45,219 nt of DNA from the NCBI GenBank assembly GCA_030649165.1, contig JAUSGG010000240.1, forward strand, positions 1 to 45,219. The letters are read 5' to 3'. Below the pieces are notes generated by a model. It was not told the origin of the DNA. It searched no databases and was given only the letters and a program-made list of their open reading frames with translations. Of the stretch, positions 23,026-32,126 are shown piece after piece. This stretch comes from Armatimonadota bacterium (lineage in GTDB: Bacteria; Armatimonadota; UBA5829; JAUSEB01). Every line of letters starts with the position of its first letter. Within the stretch, counting starts at the first letter, position 1. Made by a program: the position numbers and the translations under genes.

Positions 23026-25449
23026 CTAGGTCAAGGACTCCAACGCCGCTTCCAAAACCTGCCCAACCTCCCTCACATACACGAAGCTCATCTCGTCCTG
23101 TACGTCTTTGGGCAAATCCTCCAGCACGTCTTTGCGGCTCTCCTCCGGAAGGATAATAGTTGTCAGGCCCGCGCGCCGGGCCGCCAGGACCTTCTCCTTG
23201 ATTCCGCCGATCGGCAGCACCTTACCTCTCAGCGTCACTTCGCCCGTCATGGCTACGTCGTTCTTCACGCGGCGACCGGTGAGCAGTGACACCAGCGCTG
23301 TTGTCATCGTAACCCCCGCCGAGGGACCGTCCTTGGGAATCGCTCCCGCGGGAACGTGCAGGTGAATATCCGACTTCTTGAAGAAGCTCGGATCGATGTC
23401 CAACTCTTGAGCGTGCGAGCGCACGTAGCTCAGCGCGGCTTGCGCCGACTCCTTCATAACGTCGCCAAGCTGTCCGGTCAGAGTCAGCGTCTTGCCGCCG
23501 GTCATCTTCGTCGCCTCGATGAACAGCACTTCGCCTCCCGTCGGCGTCCAGGCCAATCCGACAGCGACCCCAGGCTCCGATGTCCTGTCCTTTATCTCCT
23601 CGTGCAGAAACCTCGGCGCTCCCAGATACTGGCTTACGCGCTCCGCGTCGACCTTGACCGCTTCAGTTCTGCCTTCGGCGAACTCTCTGGTCACTTTGCG
23701 GCAGACCGAGGCGATCTCGCGCTCCAGATTCCTCACTCCGGCCTCTCTGGTATACCCCCGGGTGATCGCGGTAATGGCGTCGTCCAGGAACGATATGTGC
23801 TCGTCCGCTTTCAGCCCATGCTCGGCGAGCTGCTTGGGGAGCAGATGTCGCTTCGCGATCTCCAGCTTCTCTTCTTCCGTATATCCGCCGAGTTCCAAGA
23901 CCTCCATCCGGTCACGCAGCGGCGGGAGTATGGTGTCCAGTATGTTCGCCGTCGTTATGAACATCGTCTTTGATAGGTCGAACGGCGACTCCACGTAGTG
24001 GTCGCGGAACGACGAGTTCTGCTCGGGGTCCAGGACCTCCAGCAGCGCGGACGAAGGGTCGCCGCGGAAGTCCGCGCCGACCTTGTCGATCTCATCCAGC
24101 ATGAACACGGGATTGTTCGACTCCGCCCTTCGGATCGCCTGAATGATCTGCCCCGGCAGCGCGCCTATGTATGTTCGCCGGTGACCGCGGATTTCCGCCT
24201 CATCTCGAATACCTCCAAGCGATATCCGCACGAACTTGCGGCCCATTGCCCGCGCTATCGATTTGCCCAGCGAAGTCTTCCCAACTCCCGGAGGCCCCAC
24301 AAAGCACAGTATAGGATGCCGTATCTCCCCCTGCTCTTTGAACCTGCGCACGGAAAGATATTCCAATATCCGGTCCTTCACCTTTTCCAGGCCGTAATGG
24401 TCCTCGTCCAGGATTTGCCGCACTCGCGGAATATCCAGGTTGTCCTCAGTGTTCACGCTCCAGGGCAGCGACACAAGCCAGTCTATGTAGGTTCTCGATA
24501 CCGTGTATTCAGGCGCCTGGGAGGGCATCCGGCTGAGACGCTCAAGCTCGCGGTTCGCCTGCTTCTCCGCCTCCGGCGCCATCTTGGCCTCGGCTATCTT
24601 GAGCCGAAGCTCGTCGAGTTCCACTGTCCGCTCGTCAGTCTCACCAAGCTCCCTGTGAATCGCCTTGAGCTGCTCTCGCAGATAGTACTCTCGCTGCGTC
24701 TTCTCCAACTCCGAGCGCACTTCCGACTGAATCTTGCTCCCGAGCTGCAGCAGTTCCACCTCTCTTGTAAGAAGGTTCAGGAGCTTGGCCATCCGCTCGC
24801 GCACTCCCACTGTTTCCAGGAGGTCCTGCTTCTCCTCCAGAGCCAGGGGCAGGTGTGCCGCGATGGTGTCCACAAGGATGTTCGGCCTGTTGACCGTAGT
24901 TATGACCGATTGCAGCTCATCGGGCATATTTGGCGAAAGCGACACCGCCTTCTGGAACATACTCGATATGTTCCGTTTCAGGGCCTCGATCTCCAACTCT
25001 TGTTCCGAGGTCCAGTCAGTAACGTCCGGCAGCGGCGCGATGCGCACCCTGAGATACGGCTCCGTCTGCACCGCTTCGAGAATACGAATTCGCCGCAGAC
25101 CCTGCACGATCATGCGCTGGCCGTCGGGAAGCCTCAGCATTGTGTGTATCGCGGCCGCGACACCGACCGAATAGATGTCCGAAAGCGTTGGCTCTTCGAC
25201 CGTCGGGTCTTTCAGCGCCGAAACGGCGATCACCCGCGGCTCGCTGACCACCGCGTCGTCTATCAGCTTGACGGAGCTTTCCCTTGCGGTCTGCAGGGGC
25301 TGCACCACGAGCGGAAACAGCACCGTTCCGCGCAGAGGCAGCAGGCTCAGTTCGTCGGGTATTACGATCCTGCGCTCCTCTACATCGCCCGGACCGTGTA
25401 CGGTTGTATCTATGATCTCTTCTTCAGATGAGTTAACCACTGGATCCAT
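23026..25449 (-). CDS. lon: ATP-dependent Lon protease
   Basis: The 807 residues have the full Lon order: an N-terminal LON substrate domain ([20 protein letters not shown]), a coiled-coil linker ([16 protein letters not shown]), an AAA+ module with Walker [14 protein letters not shown] near residue 385, and a Ser-Lys protease domain with [10 protein letters not shown] near 708. It degrades misfolded and regulatory proteins in the cytoplasm. The start is the ATG at 25449, with GAGGA 8 bases upstream; a TTG 15 bases earlier is open but worse placed. It follows the Hsp20 gene on the same strand and probably shares its heat-shock promoter. Confidence 0.97.
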   Translation of the reverse strand: MDPVVNSSEEEIIDTTVHGPGDVEERRIVIPDELSLLPLRGTVLFPLVVQPLQTARESSVKLIDDAVVSEPRVIAVSALKDPTVEEPTLSDIYSVGVAAAIHTMLRLPDGQRMIVQGLRRIRILEAVQTEPYLRVRIAPLPDVTDWTSEQELEIEALKRNISSMFQKAVSLSPNMPDELQSVITTVNRPNILVDTIAAHLPLALEEKQDLLETVGVRERMAKLLNLLTREVELLQLGSKIQSEVRSELEKTQREYYLREQLKAIHRELGETDERTVELDELRLKIAEAKMAPEAEKQANRELERLSRMPSQAPEYTVSRTYIDWLVSLPWSVNTEDNLDIPRVRQILDEDHYGLEKVKDRILEYLSVRRFKEQGEIRHPILCFVGPPGVGKTSLGKSIARAMGRKFVRISLGGIRDEAEIRGHRRTYIGALPGQIIQAIRRAESNNPVFMLDEIDKVGADFRGDPSSALLEVLDPEQNSSFRDHYVESPFDLSKTMFITTANILDTILPPLRDRMEVLELGGYTEEEKLEIAKRHLLPKQLAEHGLKADEHISFLDDAITAITRGYTREAGVRNLEREIASVCRKVTREFAEGRTEAVKVDAERVSQYLGAPRFLHEEIKDRTSEPGVAVGLAWTPTGGEVLFIEATKMTGGKTLTLTGQLGDVMKESAQAALSYVRSHAQELDIDPSFFKKSDIHLHVPAGAIPKDGPSAGVTMTTALVSLLTGRRVKNDVAMTGEVTLRGKVLPIGGIKEKVLAARRAGLTTIILPEESRKDVLEDLPKDVQDEMSFVYVREVGQVLEAALESLT

Positions 25450-25537
25450 TCTCTCAATCCTCAACTCTCAGCCAAATCCCCCCTCCTCTCAGGAGGGGGT
25501 TAGGGGGAGGTCGAACTCGTTCAACATTCAACCGATC
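25450..25537 (+). repeat. Palindromic repeat flanked by 7-bp-period tracts
   Basis: 25474-25513 is the CCCCCCTCCTCTCAGGAGGGGG hairpin with the TTAGGGGGAGGTCG tail. On each side lies a heptamer-type tract (CTCAATC CTCAACT CTCAGCC; GTTCAAC ATTCAAC). It separates hsp20 and lon. Confidence 0.7.
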
Positions 25538-25996
25538 TCATTCCGAAATCTCAATCGTTCGCGCGCTCGGTATCTCGTCCTTGAGCTTTGGCAATATGAT
25601 TCGCAGAAAGCCGTCCTTGTACGTGGCGCGCAGCCGTTCCCTGTCTATGGGAACATCGGCGGGGAGGTGGACGACCCTCTCGAACGGCCCATAGTAGACC
25701 TCCAACTGGTAGTAGCGCCGCCGTATGGTCTTTTCGGCGTAATCTTCGGTCCTTGCTCCACGGATGGTCAAATGTTTCCCGTCGCCCGACAAAGAGATAT
25801 CGATCTCCTTCGGCTTTACCCCGGCCGCGCAGACTTTTATGACCACGTCGTCGTCCGTCTCATAGACGTCCACGCGCGGGGCCCACACTTCCTGAGTAAC
25901 GCCGGGGAGACGAAACATCTGGAGCAGCGCCTCATCGGACAGCCTACGCATCTCCCGTTCCAGCTCGTCAAACACGTCATCCTGAGATCGACTCAT
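25538..25996 (-). CDS. Hsp20/alpha-crystallin family small heat-shock protein
   Basis: This is a 152-residue protein. The alpha-crystallin domain runs from about residue 40 (WAPRVDVYETDDDVVIKVCAAG) through LTIRGAR and YGPFERVVHLPADV to KDGFLRIILPKL, and an IEIS tail is close to the usual I-x-I motif. It is an ATP-independent holdase. The ATG at 25996 follows GGGAG at 6 bases. It heads an hsp20-lon unit with a consensus promoter and HAIR-like operator at 26042-26071, so heat induction by loss of an HspR-type repressor is likely. Confidence 0.95.
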   Translation of the reverse strand: MSRSQDDVFDELEREMRRLSDEALLQMFRLPGVTQEVWAPRVDVYETDDDVVIKVCAAGVKPKEIDISLSGDGKHLTIRGARTEDYAEKTIRRRYYQLEVYYGPFERVVHLPADVPIDRERLRATYKDGFLRIILPKLKDEIPSARTIEISE

Positions 25997-26041
25997 TGTG
26001 CGCTCCCACCTTGCCCAACCCCGGCCACTTTAACTAGGTGT

Positions 26042-26071
26042 ATCTTATCACTTGAGTGGCGTACTGTCAAG
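26042..26071 (-). promoter_or_regulatory. hsp20-lon promoter with overlapping HAIR-like (HspR) operator
   Basis: On the minus strand, TTGACA (26065-26070), 17 bases and TAAGAT (26042-26047) form a strong sigma-70 promoter, giving a leader of about 40 bases. On the plus strand, CTTGAGT-N7-TGTCAAG (26051-26071) matches the HAIR element CTTGAGT-N7-ACTCAAG in 12 of 14 fixed positions and overlaps the -35 box and spacer. That is the arrangement expected for repression by HspR. No hspR gene is in the window. Confidence 0.7.
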
Positions 26072-26079
26072 TCCATCTT

Positions 26080-26180
26080 GAGTGAGTTCAGTTTCGCGGA
26101 AATGTCATTCCGACCGAAGTGGAGGAATCTGCTTTTTCCGATCCTTCGGTAGCAGAGCGCAGCGACGCTGCCGAAGGATG
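26080..26180 (-). repeat. Inverted remnant of the structured repeat plus hairpin
   Basis: 26080-26134 (GAGTGAGTTCAG then GTCATTCCGACCGAAGTGG) matches the right end of the copy at 19125-19412 in reverse orientation. It is followed by a stem of CCTTCGG and CCGAAGG (about 26139-26178) not found in the full copies. It is probably a decayed or hybrid element. Confidence 0.55.
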
Positions 26181-26204
26181 CGCAAGTGTTTCCCACCATC
26201 GATA

Positions 26205-26232
26205 AGGCCGGCGAGCATACGCCCGCCGGCCT
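26205..26232 (-). terminator. Strong hairpin downstream of the GH94 gene
   Basis: AGGCCGGCG (26205-26213) pairs with CGCCGGCCT (26224-26232) around a 10-base loop, about 70 bases after the GH94 stop on the minus strand. The T-run is weak, so Rho-independent ending is likely but not certain. Confidence 0.5.
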
Positions 26233-26300
26233 CACTATTCGGCAACAGATGCCGCTTTGCTCTTTGTTACTAATACCCTTGCCCAGAGTTTGCAAACCTG

Positions 26301-28730
26301 CTACTCAGCAATTCTCTGAGCGACCAGTTCCGTGGGCGCTTCCACGCCGTCAACCGCCGCGCCCATCCTCACCTCGATACTGTGCGACTTGCCATCGGAG
26401 AAAACCGGCAGAAGATGGGATTCCCATTTCTCGCCGTCCACGGTTATCTCCGCTATACCCTGGCTGACGTGCTCAGGGTTCGTGACGTGAATCTCGTAAA
26501 TCGCTTTGCGGAATCGTCTCGTGACCCTGTACTCATCCCAGGAAGACGGGATGCAGGGGTCTACCAGCAAGCCGCGAAGCTCCGCCCTGACACCCAATAT
26601 CCAGTCCAGGCAGACCTTCCACATCCACGTGGCGGTTCCGGTCGTCCACGTAAACTCTCCCTGGCCGAAACTGGGGGAGTCCGGCCCGTGAACGTATTCG
26701 GCGTAGACGTACGGCTCCACTTTGTACACGTCCGGCTCCTTGCCGCGTCTTACGAAGGATGACCGCTGCCATACGTCGTAAGCGCGGTCGCCGCGTCCGA
26801 GAATGCATTCCGCCATAACCACCCAACACACCGTATGGCAGAAGATAGTCCCGTTCTCCTTGGTACCCGGCGCAAATCGCGTGATGATTCCGATCTTCGG
26901 GTCCGGCTCCCGATACGCAGGCAGGAACAAAGCAGGACCGTACTCCGTGTCGAGATGCTTCTTGATGGCGTCCATACACCGGATGGCGCGATCTCGCGGC
27001 GCCGCCCCGCCCAGGACGGCCCAACTCTGAGCGTTCACGTAAATCTTCCCGGCGATATTACGAGAACTGCCGAATGCCTCTCCGTCGTCTCTGGTTCCCC
27101 GCACATACCATCCGCCGTCCCAGAGATGCTGGTTTATGTTCCGAATCAGCTCGTCGCGCTCTTCGATGTACCGCTGCGCCAGGGAGTCGCTCCCCACAAA
27201 CCACAACAGTGTCGCCACTTCGCGGAGCATCCATGCCAGGTGCTCGGCGACCATTGTCGATTCGCCTCTACCCTGGCGGCCTATATAATCCAATCCGTCG
27301 TTCCAGTCGGCCGCCATGATTAGCGGTATGCCGCGATCGCTCATGTGATCGAGAACGTAGTCGATTGCGCGCAGCACGTGTTGTCGCACGGTCTCGCTGC
27401 CGCCGTCATAATAGCGCACGGCCTCATCGAGGAAAACGAGCTCCCCGGACTCTTTGAGGTACTCCATCACGCCCAGCACAAGCCACAGCGGATCGTCGCT
27501 GTGTCCCGTCTTGGTCCCGATATTGGTCAGCGGGTCCCAGTTATGGAGCGTGCTGCCGTCCGGGAACTGGTGTTCCAAAAGGTAAATTACCCGTTGGCGC
27601 ACCCATTCCAGATCGTTTGGAAGTATCGCCAGGATGTCCTGCCAACTGTCACGGAAACCGATGATCGATCCACCGCCGATATAGTACGAATCCATCCGGC
27701 TCCACCTGGAGGTTATCCACGCCTGGTACTTGTTCCACACGTTAACCTGCAGGTCGAAATCACGGTCCGGAGTATGGCATGTGGTCCGGCTGAGGTAGTT
27801 GTCCCAGTACATGGATACTTCGTTCAGAGCTCTCTCCGCTTCTTCCCAGGTGTCGTACCGCCGCGCGAGATTCCTGGCGTCTTCCTTGCGGTAGGCGACG
27901 CCCAACAGCACAATGAACTTTTTCTCCTCCCCTGGAGCAAGCTCGAAATCGTGTTGCAGGACCCCGGCGATATCCTGCCCATCCCCCTGGGTGTCGGAAC
28001 ATGATCCCCGTTCTACCGCAAGCGGATTGCCCCAGGACCGATACGGACCGATAAACGCGTCGTCGAAACAGTCGAACCCGTGAACGTCGAAACTCGCAGT
28101 GAGGAATGCGTACTTGTCCCACCGAGCATTCGGGTTTCCGGCGCCCGGCGACGTGATGTTCCAGAACCTGGTGCTGACGAAAATAATCCCATCCTCCACC
28201 GATGCCTCGTTGAACAGGTTGGAGAACGACGCTTCGACCAGGTTGTAGGCGTAATTGGCGAGGTCCCACTTCACGTACGCGAATGCCTGGAGCTTCCGCG
28301 GCTTGTCGCTGCTGTTCTTGATGCCTACCATCCACACTTCGAGATCGTCGCGTGGGGGCACGAAGTACGTAATACTCGTGTCAATGCCGTTGTATCCCGA
28401 CTCGACAACGGTATAGCCCATGCCATGTCGCGATTCAAAGTGCGTTGGTTCTTTGCACACGGGCTGCCAGTTTGCGCCCCAGTACTCGCCCGTTTCCTGG
28501 TCGCGCAGGTAAATATACCGCCCGGGCCGGTCCGAGTTGACGACCAGTGGCGGGTACTCCTTTGTTATCCTATTGTAGCCGGAGGTTTCGAAGAAAGAGT
28601 AACCACCGCCTGTCTGCGAGCAAAGGGCGCAGTACCTGTCGTTCGACAAATAGTTTATCCACGGCTTCGGTGTGTCCGGCCGCGTGATTATATACTCCCG
28701 ACCATCGTCAGAGAAATGACCGTAACTCAT
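26301..28730 (-). CDS. GH94 family glycoside phosphorylase (cellobiose/chitobiose phosphorylase-like)
   Basis: The 809-residue length and order fit GH94: an N-terminal beta-sandwich with the conserved YRFSN-like start replaced by INYLSNDRYCALCSQTGGGYSFF, then a linker and an (alpha/alpha)6 barrel. The ADWNDG motif (about residues 474-479) holds the family's general-acid aspartate. Phosphate-site-like GGGSIIGFRDSWQD near 352 and GTKTGHSDDPLW near 405 are also present. Such enzymes split a beta-linked disaccharide with phosphate to give a sugar 1-phosphate in the cytoplasm. The specific disaccharide cannot be told. The ATG overlaps the end of the BON-domain gene by 4 bases and has GGAGGGTGGGG just before it. 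Confidence 0.92.
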   Translation of the reverse strand: MSYGHFSDDGREYIITRPDTPKPWINYLSNDRYCALCSQTGGGYSFFETSGYNRITKEYPPLVVNSDRPGRYIYLRDQETGEYWGANWQPVCKEPTHFESRHGMGYTVVESGYNGIDTSITYFVPPRDDLEVWMVGIKNSSDKPRKLQAFAYVKWDLANYAYNLVEASFSNLFNEASVEDGIIFVSTRFWNITSPGAGNPNARWDKYAFLTASFDVHGFDCFDDAFIGPYRSWGNPLAVERGSCSDTQGDGQDIAGVLQHDFELAPGEEKKFIVLLGVAYRKEDARNLARRYDTWEEAERALNEVSMYWDNYLSRTTCHTPDRDFDLQVNVWNKYQAWITSRWSRMDSYYIGGGSIIGFRDSWQDILAILPNDLEWVRQRVIYLLEHQFPDGSTLHNWDPLTNIGTKTGHSDDPLWLVLGVMEYLKESGELVFLDEAVRYYDGGSETVRQHVLRAIDYVLDHMSDRGIPLIMAADWNDGLDYIGRQGRGESTMVAEHLAWMLREVATLLWFVGSDSLAQRYIEERDELIRNINQHLWDGGWYVRGTRDDGEAFGSSRNIAGKIYVNAQSWAVLGGAAPRDRAIRCMDAIKKHLDTEYGPALFLPAYREPDPKIGIITRFAPGTKENGTIFCHTVCWVVMAECILGRGDRAYDVWQRSSFVRRGKEPDVYKVEPYVYAEYVHGPDSPSFGQGEFTWTTGTATWMWKVCLDWILGVRAELRGLLVDPCIPSSWDEYRVTRRFRKAIYEIHVTNPEHVSQGIAEITVDGEKWESHLLPVFSDGKSHSIEVRMGAAVDGVEAPTELVAQRIAE

Positions 28731-28957
28731 TCCCCACCCTCCCTGACCACCAGCTCGTCGCTCACAACCCCCCTTATGCCGGGCACGCCGTGAACGATCG
28801 TCGCTGCGAGTTCCTTCTGTTCTTCAGTATCTACTCTGCCCTTTAGATGTATCTCGCCGTTGGCCGCTCTGACCATTATGGGCAGCCCGCTCAGACGCTT
28901 GTCTTGAGCCAAGACACCCCTTACCCTTCCAGCCAATGCCTCGTCTTGGATGGACAC
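28727..28957 (-). CDS. Small BON-domain protein
   Basis: A 76-residue single BON domain: DEALAGRVRGVLAQDKRLSG, then VRAANGEIHLKGRVDTEEQKELAATIVHGVPGIRGVVSDELVV. BON domains bind phospholipid or other ligands. There is no signal peptide with this start. GTG at 28957 is chosen because GGAGG (28965-28969) lies 7 bases upstream, while the longer open frame has no such site. It overlaps the GH94 gene by 4 bases, so the two form an operon; the reason for this pairing is not clear. Confidence 0.8.
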   Translation of the reverse strand: MSIQDEALAGRVRGVLAQDKRLSGLPIMVRAANGEIHLKGRVDTEEQKELAATIVHGVPGIRGVVSDELVVREGGE

Positions 28958-29138
28958 CCGGCTACCTCCGTTTCGTTCTGTCGCGTCTCCTTGCGCATAT
29001 TCCGCGGTCACAGCGTCTTCGGGCGCGCCGACAACAAAAAAACGGCGCGATATGGAAACCTGCTCAAACACGACTGTTCCCCACGGCCCGGCTTCCGAAA
29101 CAATGCCCGACCAACGTCCTCACGGGCGCAAAGTAAGA

Positions 29139-29231
29139 CCTCACCCCAGCCCTCTCCTAGAAGGAGAGGGAGTCCCCCCTCCTCCCAGGAGGGGGTTAGG
29201 GGAGGTCACTCCTAACTTCTAACTCCTAACA
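29139..29231. repeat. Head-to-head palindromic repeats and 7-bp-period tract
   Basis: 29139-29170 (CCCCAGCCCTCTCCTAGAAGG) is a palindrome in the less common orientation. 29172-29209 is the common orientation (CCCCCCTCCTCCCAGGAGGGGG plus TTAGGGGAGGTC). 29207-29231 is a CTAACTT/CTAACTC heptamer tract. No gene lies in 28958-29232. Confidence 0.7.
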
Positions 29232-29232
29232 A

Positions 29233-29781
29233 TCACGGCTTCCTATGCTTCTTCTCGATAATATCGAGATGGGCCTTCGCCACTTTCGCGCGATCGTCGT
29301 TTGGAGAAATCCTCAGATACTCCCGGAACGCCATGGCCGCCTCCCCATACCTTTTGGCAGACATAAATGCAATGGCGAGGTTATAACGGCTGTTCGCATG
29401 CTCAGGACTTTCGTTGGCGGCGCGCTGGAAGTATTCTATCGCTTTCTGGGTATTCCCCAACTCCAGGTACATCGTGCCTGTATCAGTCAATACATCGGGA
29501 TTGTGAGGGTCCATCTCCAGGGCTTTTTCATAGGCCTCGATTGCTGCCTGACGATTGTGCGCGTCGAAAGCAGCGTTGCCTTCGGCTATCAGTTCCTCGA
29601 CCGTGGCACGTGAGCCGGCGCGTCCACCGCCAAAATAAGTGCTGCCGATAATCAGTCCCAGCGCCAGACACGCCATGGCGATGACACCGACGTACTCGAT
29701 TCTGATGCTGAGGCTCGGCTCGCTTCTTTGCGGCGCGCCGCCGTATGATTCGGGTCTAGCCTCACCACGTCCCTTTGACAT
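29233..29781 (-). CDS. Membrane-anchored TPR protein
   Basis: This 182-residue protein has one membrane helix (about residues 32-50, YVGVIAMACLALGLIIGSTYF) followed by about three TPR units (AIEAYEKALEMDPHNPDVLTDTGTMYL; KAIEYFQRAANESPEHANS; EAAMAFREYLRISPND). TPRs act as protein-binding scaffolds and the helix puts them on one membrane face, most likely the periplasmic one. The start is the ATG at 29781 rather than the TTG 9 bases upstream. It stands just downstream of the RseB-like gene on the same strand. Function unknown. Confidence 0.82.
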   Translation of the reverse strand: MSKGRGEARPESYGGAPQRSEPSLSIRIEYVGVIAMACLALGLIIGSTYFGGGRAGSRATVEELIAEGNAAFDAHNRQAAIEAYEKALEMDPHNPDVLTDTGTMYLELGNTQKAIEYFQRAANESPEHANSRYNLAIAFMSAKRYGEAAMAFREYLRISPNDDRAKVAKAHLDIIEKKHRKP

Positions 29782-29852
29782 ATTATCCAATTCCGCCTCT
29801 CATCTCAAAGTATACTGCGCTTCTCCAAGTAGGGAGTTCATCGGGCTGGGGG

Positions 29853-29890
29853 ATTCTAACTCCTAACTTCTAACTCCTAACTCCTAATCC
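29853..29890 (+). repeat. 7-bp-period tract
   Basis: CTAACTC CTAACTT CTAACTC CTAACTC CTAATCC: five heptamers, running into the stop codon of the RseB-like gene. 29782-29852 holds nothing else recognisable. Confidence 0.75.
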
Positions 29891-30900
29891 GTCGATTCCG
29901 CAATCCTCATCAGCTCGGACGGGTCTACAGACCCAACCACCACAACCGTCTTTGCGCCCCGCTGCGCAACAGCCACGGCTCCTCGCTCGGTCTTGTTCAT
30001 CAGGCACTGCCCCGCGGCTCCCGGGTGCGGATCGCACGCCTTCGTGACACCGCAATGGTGCAGCTTCCTGGTCTCGAACACGGAAATCGTATCGACCCCG
30101 TTCGTATACACGATATGCGCGGATTCATGACCGCATCGGCACGGGCAAGCGTGAAGCCTGTATCCCTCCAGCGTATATCCCCTGGAGACGTACTTCGGGA
30201 GCGTAACTCGGAATCCGAGACGGCGAGACAGCGAAGCTGCATCCCGCCCCGCGGAAACCGACGCAGTTTCGATCTGCTTCCCGGACGGTATCCGCGGCAT
30301 GTCGGCGCTCATCGGGCTTCCGTACGTCACGCGGCGGAATTCGCTCGATGAGATGAGCCTGCCCTCCATATCTTTGTCATCGGTTCGCAGCGTGACGTAG
30401 GTTTGGGTGTCAATCCAGAGTCGCTTCGACGGCCCGGCGCACGTCCTCGGAGTCAGATCCACGATATTGACGTCCCTGCCGGCGACGCGAGCGCGACCGC
30501 CGGGAGTCGCCGAGTAGTTCTTCAGTAGAAGACCGATCCGGTCCGCGCTCGGCGCCGGCGTCGCGAGTTCGGTCACGGCTACAGAGCTGGAGCCGTGTCT
30601 GCGCGTATAACTCTTATTGCCCTGGTTCACAACGATGGCTCCGGCCAGATGACCGCCCGAATACTCGATCCGTTCAACTTTCGGCGAATGGTACACTTTG
30701 CTCTCAACCGTTACCCATTTGCCGCGGTACATGGTCTTTGTCCGAACATCCGCCGTGTAACTCTGCGTCCGGTCCGCGTTCGCGGCTGCCACTACCGTCC
30801 GCGTTGCGTCCGACAAGGTCGGTAACACCTGTGTCTGAATCCACACTACAAACAGCGCGGCAACAGCCAGCGCCGCAAGTATGTAACTGACGCGCCTCAA
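29884..30900 (-). CDS. RseB/MucB-like periplasmic regulatory protein
   Basis: The 338 residues begin with a membrane anchor (VSYILAALAVAALFVVWI). A MucB/RseB-type N-terminal beta domain follows (SYTADVRTKTMYRGKWVTV, to LWIDTQTYVTLRTDDKD). The C-terminal domain contains a Cys/His cluster (HACPCRCGHESAH) and a later HHCG...CDPH segment. The TTG start at 30900 has GGGAGG 7 bases upstream and lies one base after the anti-sigma gene. In known systems RseB binds the anti-sigma factor and signals envelope damage. The extra Cys/His residues might sense metal or redox state (inference). Confidence 0.75.
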   Translation of the reverse strand: MRRVSYILAALAVAALFVVWIQTQVLPTLSDATRTVVAAANADRTQSYTADVRTKTMYRGKWVTVESKVYHSPKVERIEYSGGHLAGAIVVNQGNKSYTRRHGSSSVAVTELATPAPSADRIGLLLKNYSATPGGRARVAGRDVNIVDLTPRTCAGPSKRLWIDTQTYVTLRTDDKDMEGRLISSSEFRRVTYGSPMSADMPRIPSGKQIETASVSAGRDAASLSRRLGFRVTLPKYVSRGYTLEGYRLHACPCRCGHESAHIVYTNGVDTISVFETRKLHHCGVTKACDPHPGAAGQCLMNKTERGAVAVAQRGAKTVVVVGSVDPSELMRIAESTD

Positions 30901-30901
30901 C

Positions 30902-31402
30902 CTAAAGCCTCCCGTTCTCGCGCTGCTCAGCTTCAGCAAGCGCGGCAACCGACGTGAGGCTGAACCTGTCGGCGAACAACCCGTCGCGCGAGCCCACGGC
31001 ATGGCCCTCCACATACTCCGCCGCGACCGCGTTAGCGACTGACGGCGGCTGCGGCCTTCTCACGTACGACAGGCCGAATAATATAACGAGCGACAGAGCG
31101 GCGATCGCCGCGCCGATCCTCAGGCGCAGGCGCAAACCTGCCGCGGGCCGTGCAACCGAAGGCGCGCGCGCCGGATCGGTTATCCTGTTGTAGACTGCAT
31201 TCCAAAGGCCGACCGGCGGTTCGCGCAGACCTTTCTCCCGAACGAGGTCGGCGGTTGCCTCAAACGTCTTCAGCTCGTCCGCGCACGCTTCGCACGCCGC
31301 AACGTGATCGCGCGCGCGTCTTGCCGCTCGCCCGAGCAAGTTGTCCTCGGAGAAATCCGCCAGCAATCCCCGGATATATTCGCAATCAACTCTAGTTTCC
31401 AT
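30902..31402 (-). CDS. Zinc-finger anti-sigma factor (ECF anti-sigma)
   Basis: This 166-residue protein has an N-terminal zinc anti-sigma motif H33-x3-C37-x2-C40 (DHVAACEACADEL) and one membrane helix at about 96-114 (GAAIAALSLVILFGLSYV). A periplasmic tail of about 50 residues follows. It should hold the ECF sigma factor encoded just upstream at the membrane until a signal releases it. The start is the ATG at 31402; its ribosome binding site is weak. The order sigma, anti-sigma, RseB-like is the classical envelope-stress arrangement. Confidence 0.92.
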   Translation of the reverse strand: METRVDCEYIRGLLADFSEDNLLGRAARRARDHVAACEACADELKTFEATADLVREKGLREPPVGLWNAVYNRITDPARAPSVARPAAGLRLRLRIGAAIAALSLVILFGLSYVRRPQPPSVANAVAAEYVEGHAVGSRDGLFADRFSLTSVAALAEAEQRENGRL

Positions 31403-31408
31403 CTTAAT

Positions 31409-31509
31409 TCCAATCCCCCTTCTCCAAGGAAGGGGTTAGGGGAGAGTCCACCAAATCCCCCCTCCTCTTAGGAGGGGGTTAGGGGGAGGTCTCTCTCAAC
31501 CCTCCACCC
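31409..31509 (+). repeat. Two tandem palindromic repeats and 7-bp-period tract
   Basis: 31411-31448 (CCCCCTTCTCCAAGGAAGGGG plus TTAGGGGAGAG) and 31453-31490 (CCCCCCTCCTCTTAGGAGGGGG plus TTAGGGGGAGG) are followed by CAACCCT CCACCCT CAACTCT, which runs into the sigma gene stop. The repeats fall inside the sigma/anti-sigma operon. Confidence 0.75.
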
Positions 31510-32103
31510 TCAACTCTCCACATACCCCGCCAGTTTCCGCCTGAGTTCTTCCCTCGCTCGCGCGAGTCGCGATTTGACCGTCCCTGTCGGACAGCCAAGC
31601 GCCTTTGCAATGTCCTGCACGTCCATACCTTCCAAATGGTGCAGAACCACCACCGTCCGATGCTCGCCGGAAAGGGAATCTATGGCCCTGTGGACCGCCC
31701 TTTCAGTCTCCTTCTGTTCGGAGAGCCTCTCCGGTCCAACCGCCGGGTCGGCGATCTCGCGGATGATGTCCTCACCATCGTACGACATCTTCTCATCGAG
31801 CGATTCGACCCGGAACGGGACACGTCTCCTCACGTGGTCTCTGCACACGTTGATCGCCACGGTGCGGACCCACGTGAAGAATGCTTCCTCCGCTCGCAGA
31901 GTTGCAATCGAATCGAAGACTCGCACAAAAACGTCCTGAGCCAGCTCGGCGGCGTCGTTCTCGTTACCAATCATACCGTATACGATGTTGTACACGCGCT
32001 TCTGGTAACGGTTGAAGAGTTGTTCGAACGCCTCGACGTCGCCTGTCTTCGTCCGGCGGACCAAGTCCACGTCAACATATTCCACGACTCGTCCGCCGCT
32101 CAC
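31510..32103 (-). CDS. ECF sigma factor (RNA polymerase sigma-70 family, SigE/SigW-like)
   Basis: The 197 residues hold region 2 (FEQLFNRYQKRVYNIVYGM; NDAAELAQDVFVRVF; FFTWVRTVAINVCRDH) and region 4 (EHRTVVVLHHLEGMDVQDIA, then LGCPTGTVKSRLARAREELR). Regions 1 and 3 are absent, as in ECF factors. The GTG start at 32103 has GGGAGA 6 bases upstream. It should direct a stress regulon and is probably held by the zinc anti-sigma factor next in the operon. An ECF-type promoter 24 bases upstream of the start suggests it drives its own expression. Confidence 0.94.
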   Translation of the reverse strand: MSGGRVVEYVDVDLVRRTKTGDVEAFEQLFNRYQKRVYNIVYGMIGNENDAAELAQDVFVRVFDSIATLRAEEAFFTWVRTVAINVCRDHVRRRVPFRVESLDEKMSYDGEDIIREIADPAVGPERLSEQKETERAVHRAIDSLSGEHRTVVVLHHLEGMDVQDIAKALGCPTGTVKSRLARAREELRRKLAGYVES

Positions 32104-32126
32104 AGGTTGTCTCCCTCAGTTCTAAA

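Noticed and set aside
23998-25431. Long open frame on the plus strand opposite lon (477 residues)
   Set aside because: It is an artefact of high GC on the strand opposite a clear lon gene, with Arg/His/Leu-rich low-quality protein and no motif.
25997-26041. CIRCE element for HrcA upstream of hsp20
   Set aside because: TTAGCACTC-N9-GAGTGCTAA is not present; the HAIR-like site fits instead.
31459-31490. Rho-independent terminator inside the sigma operon
   Set aside because: The palindrome lacks a T-run and the same sequence occurs in many unrelated places including within a gene, so it is treated as a repeat. Partial termination cannot be excluded.
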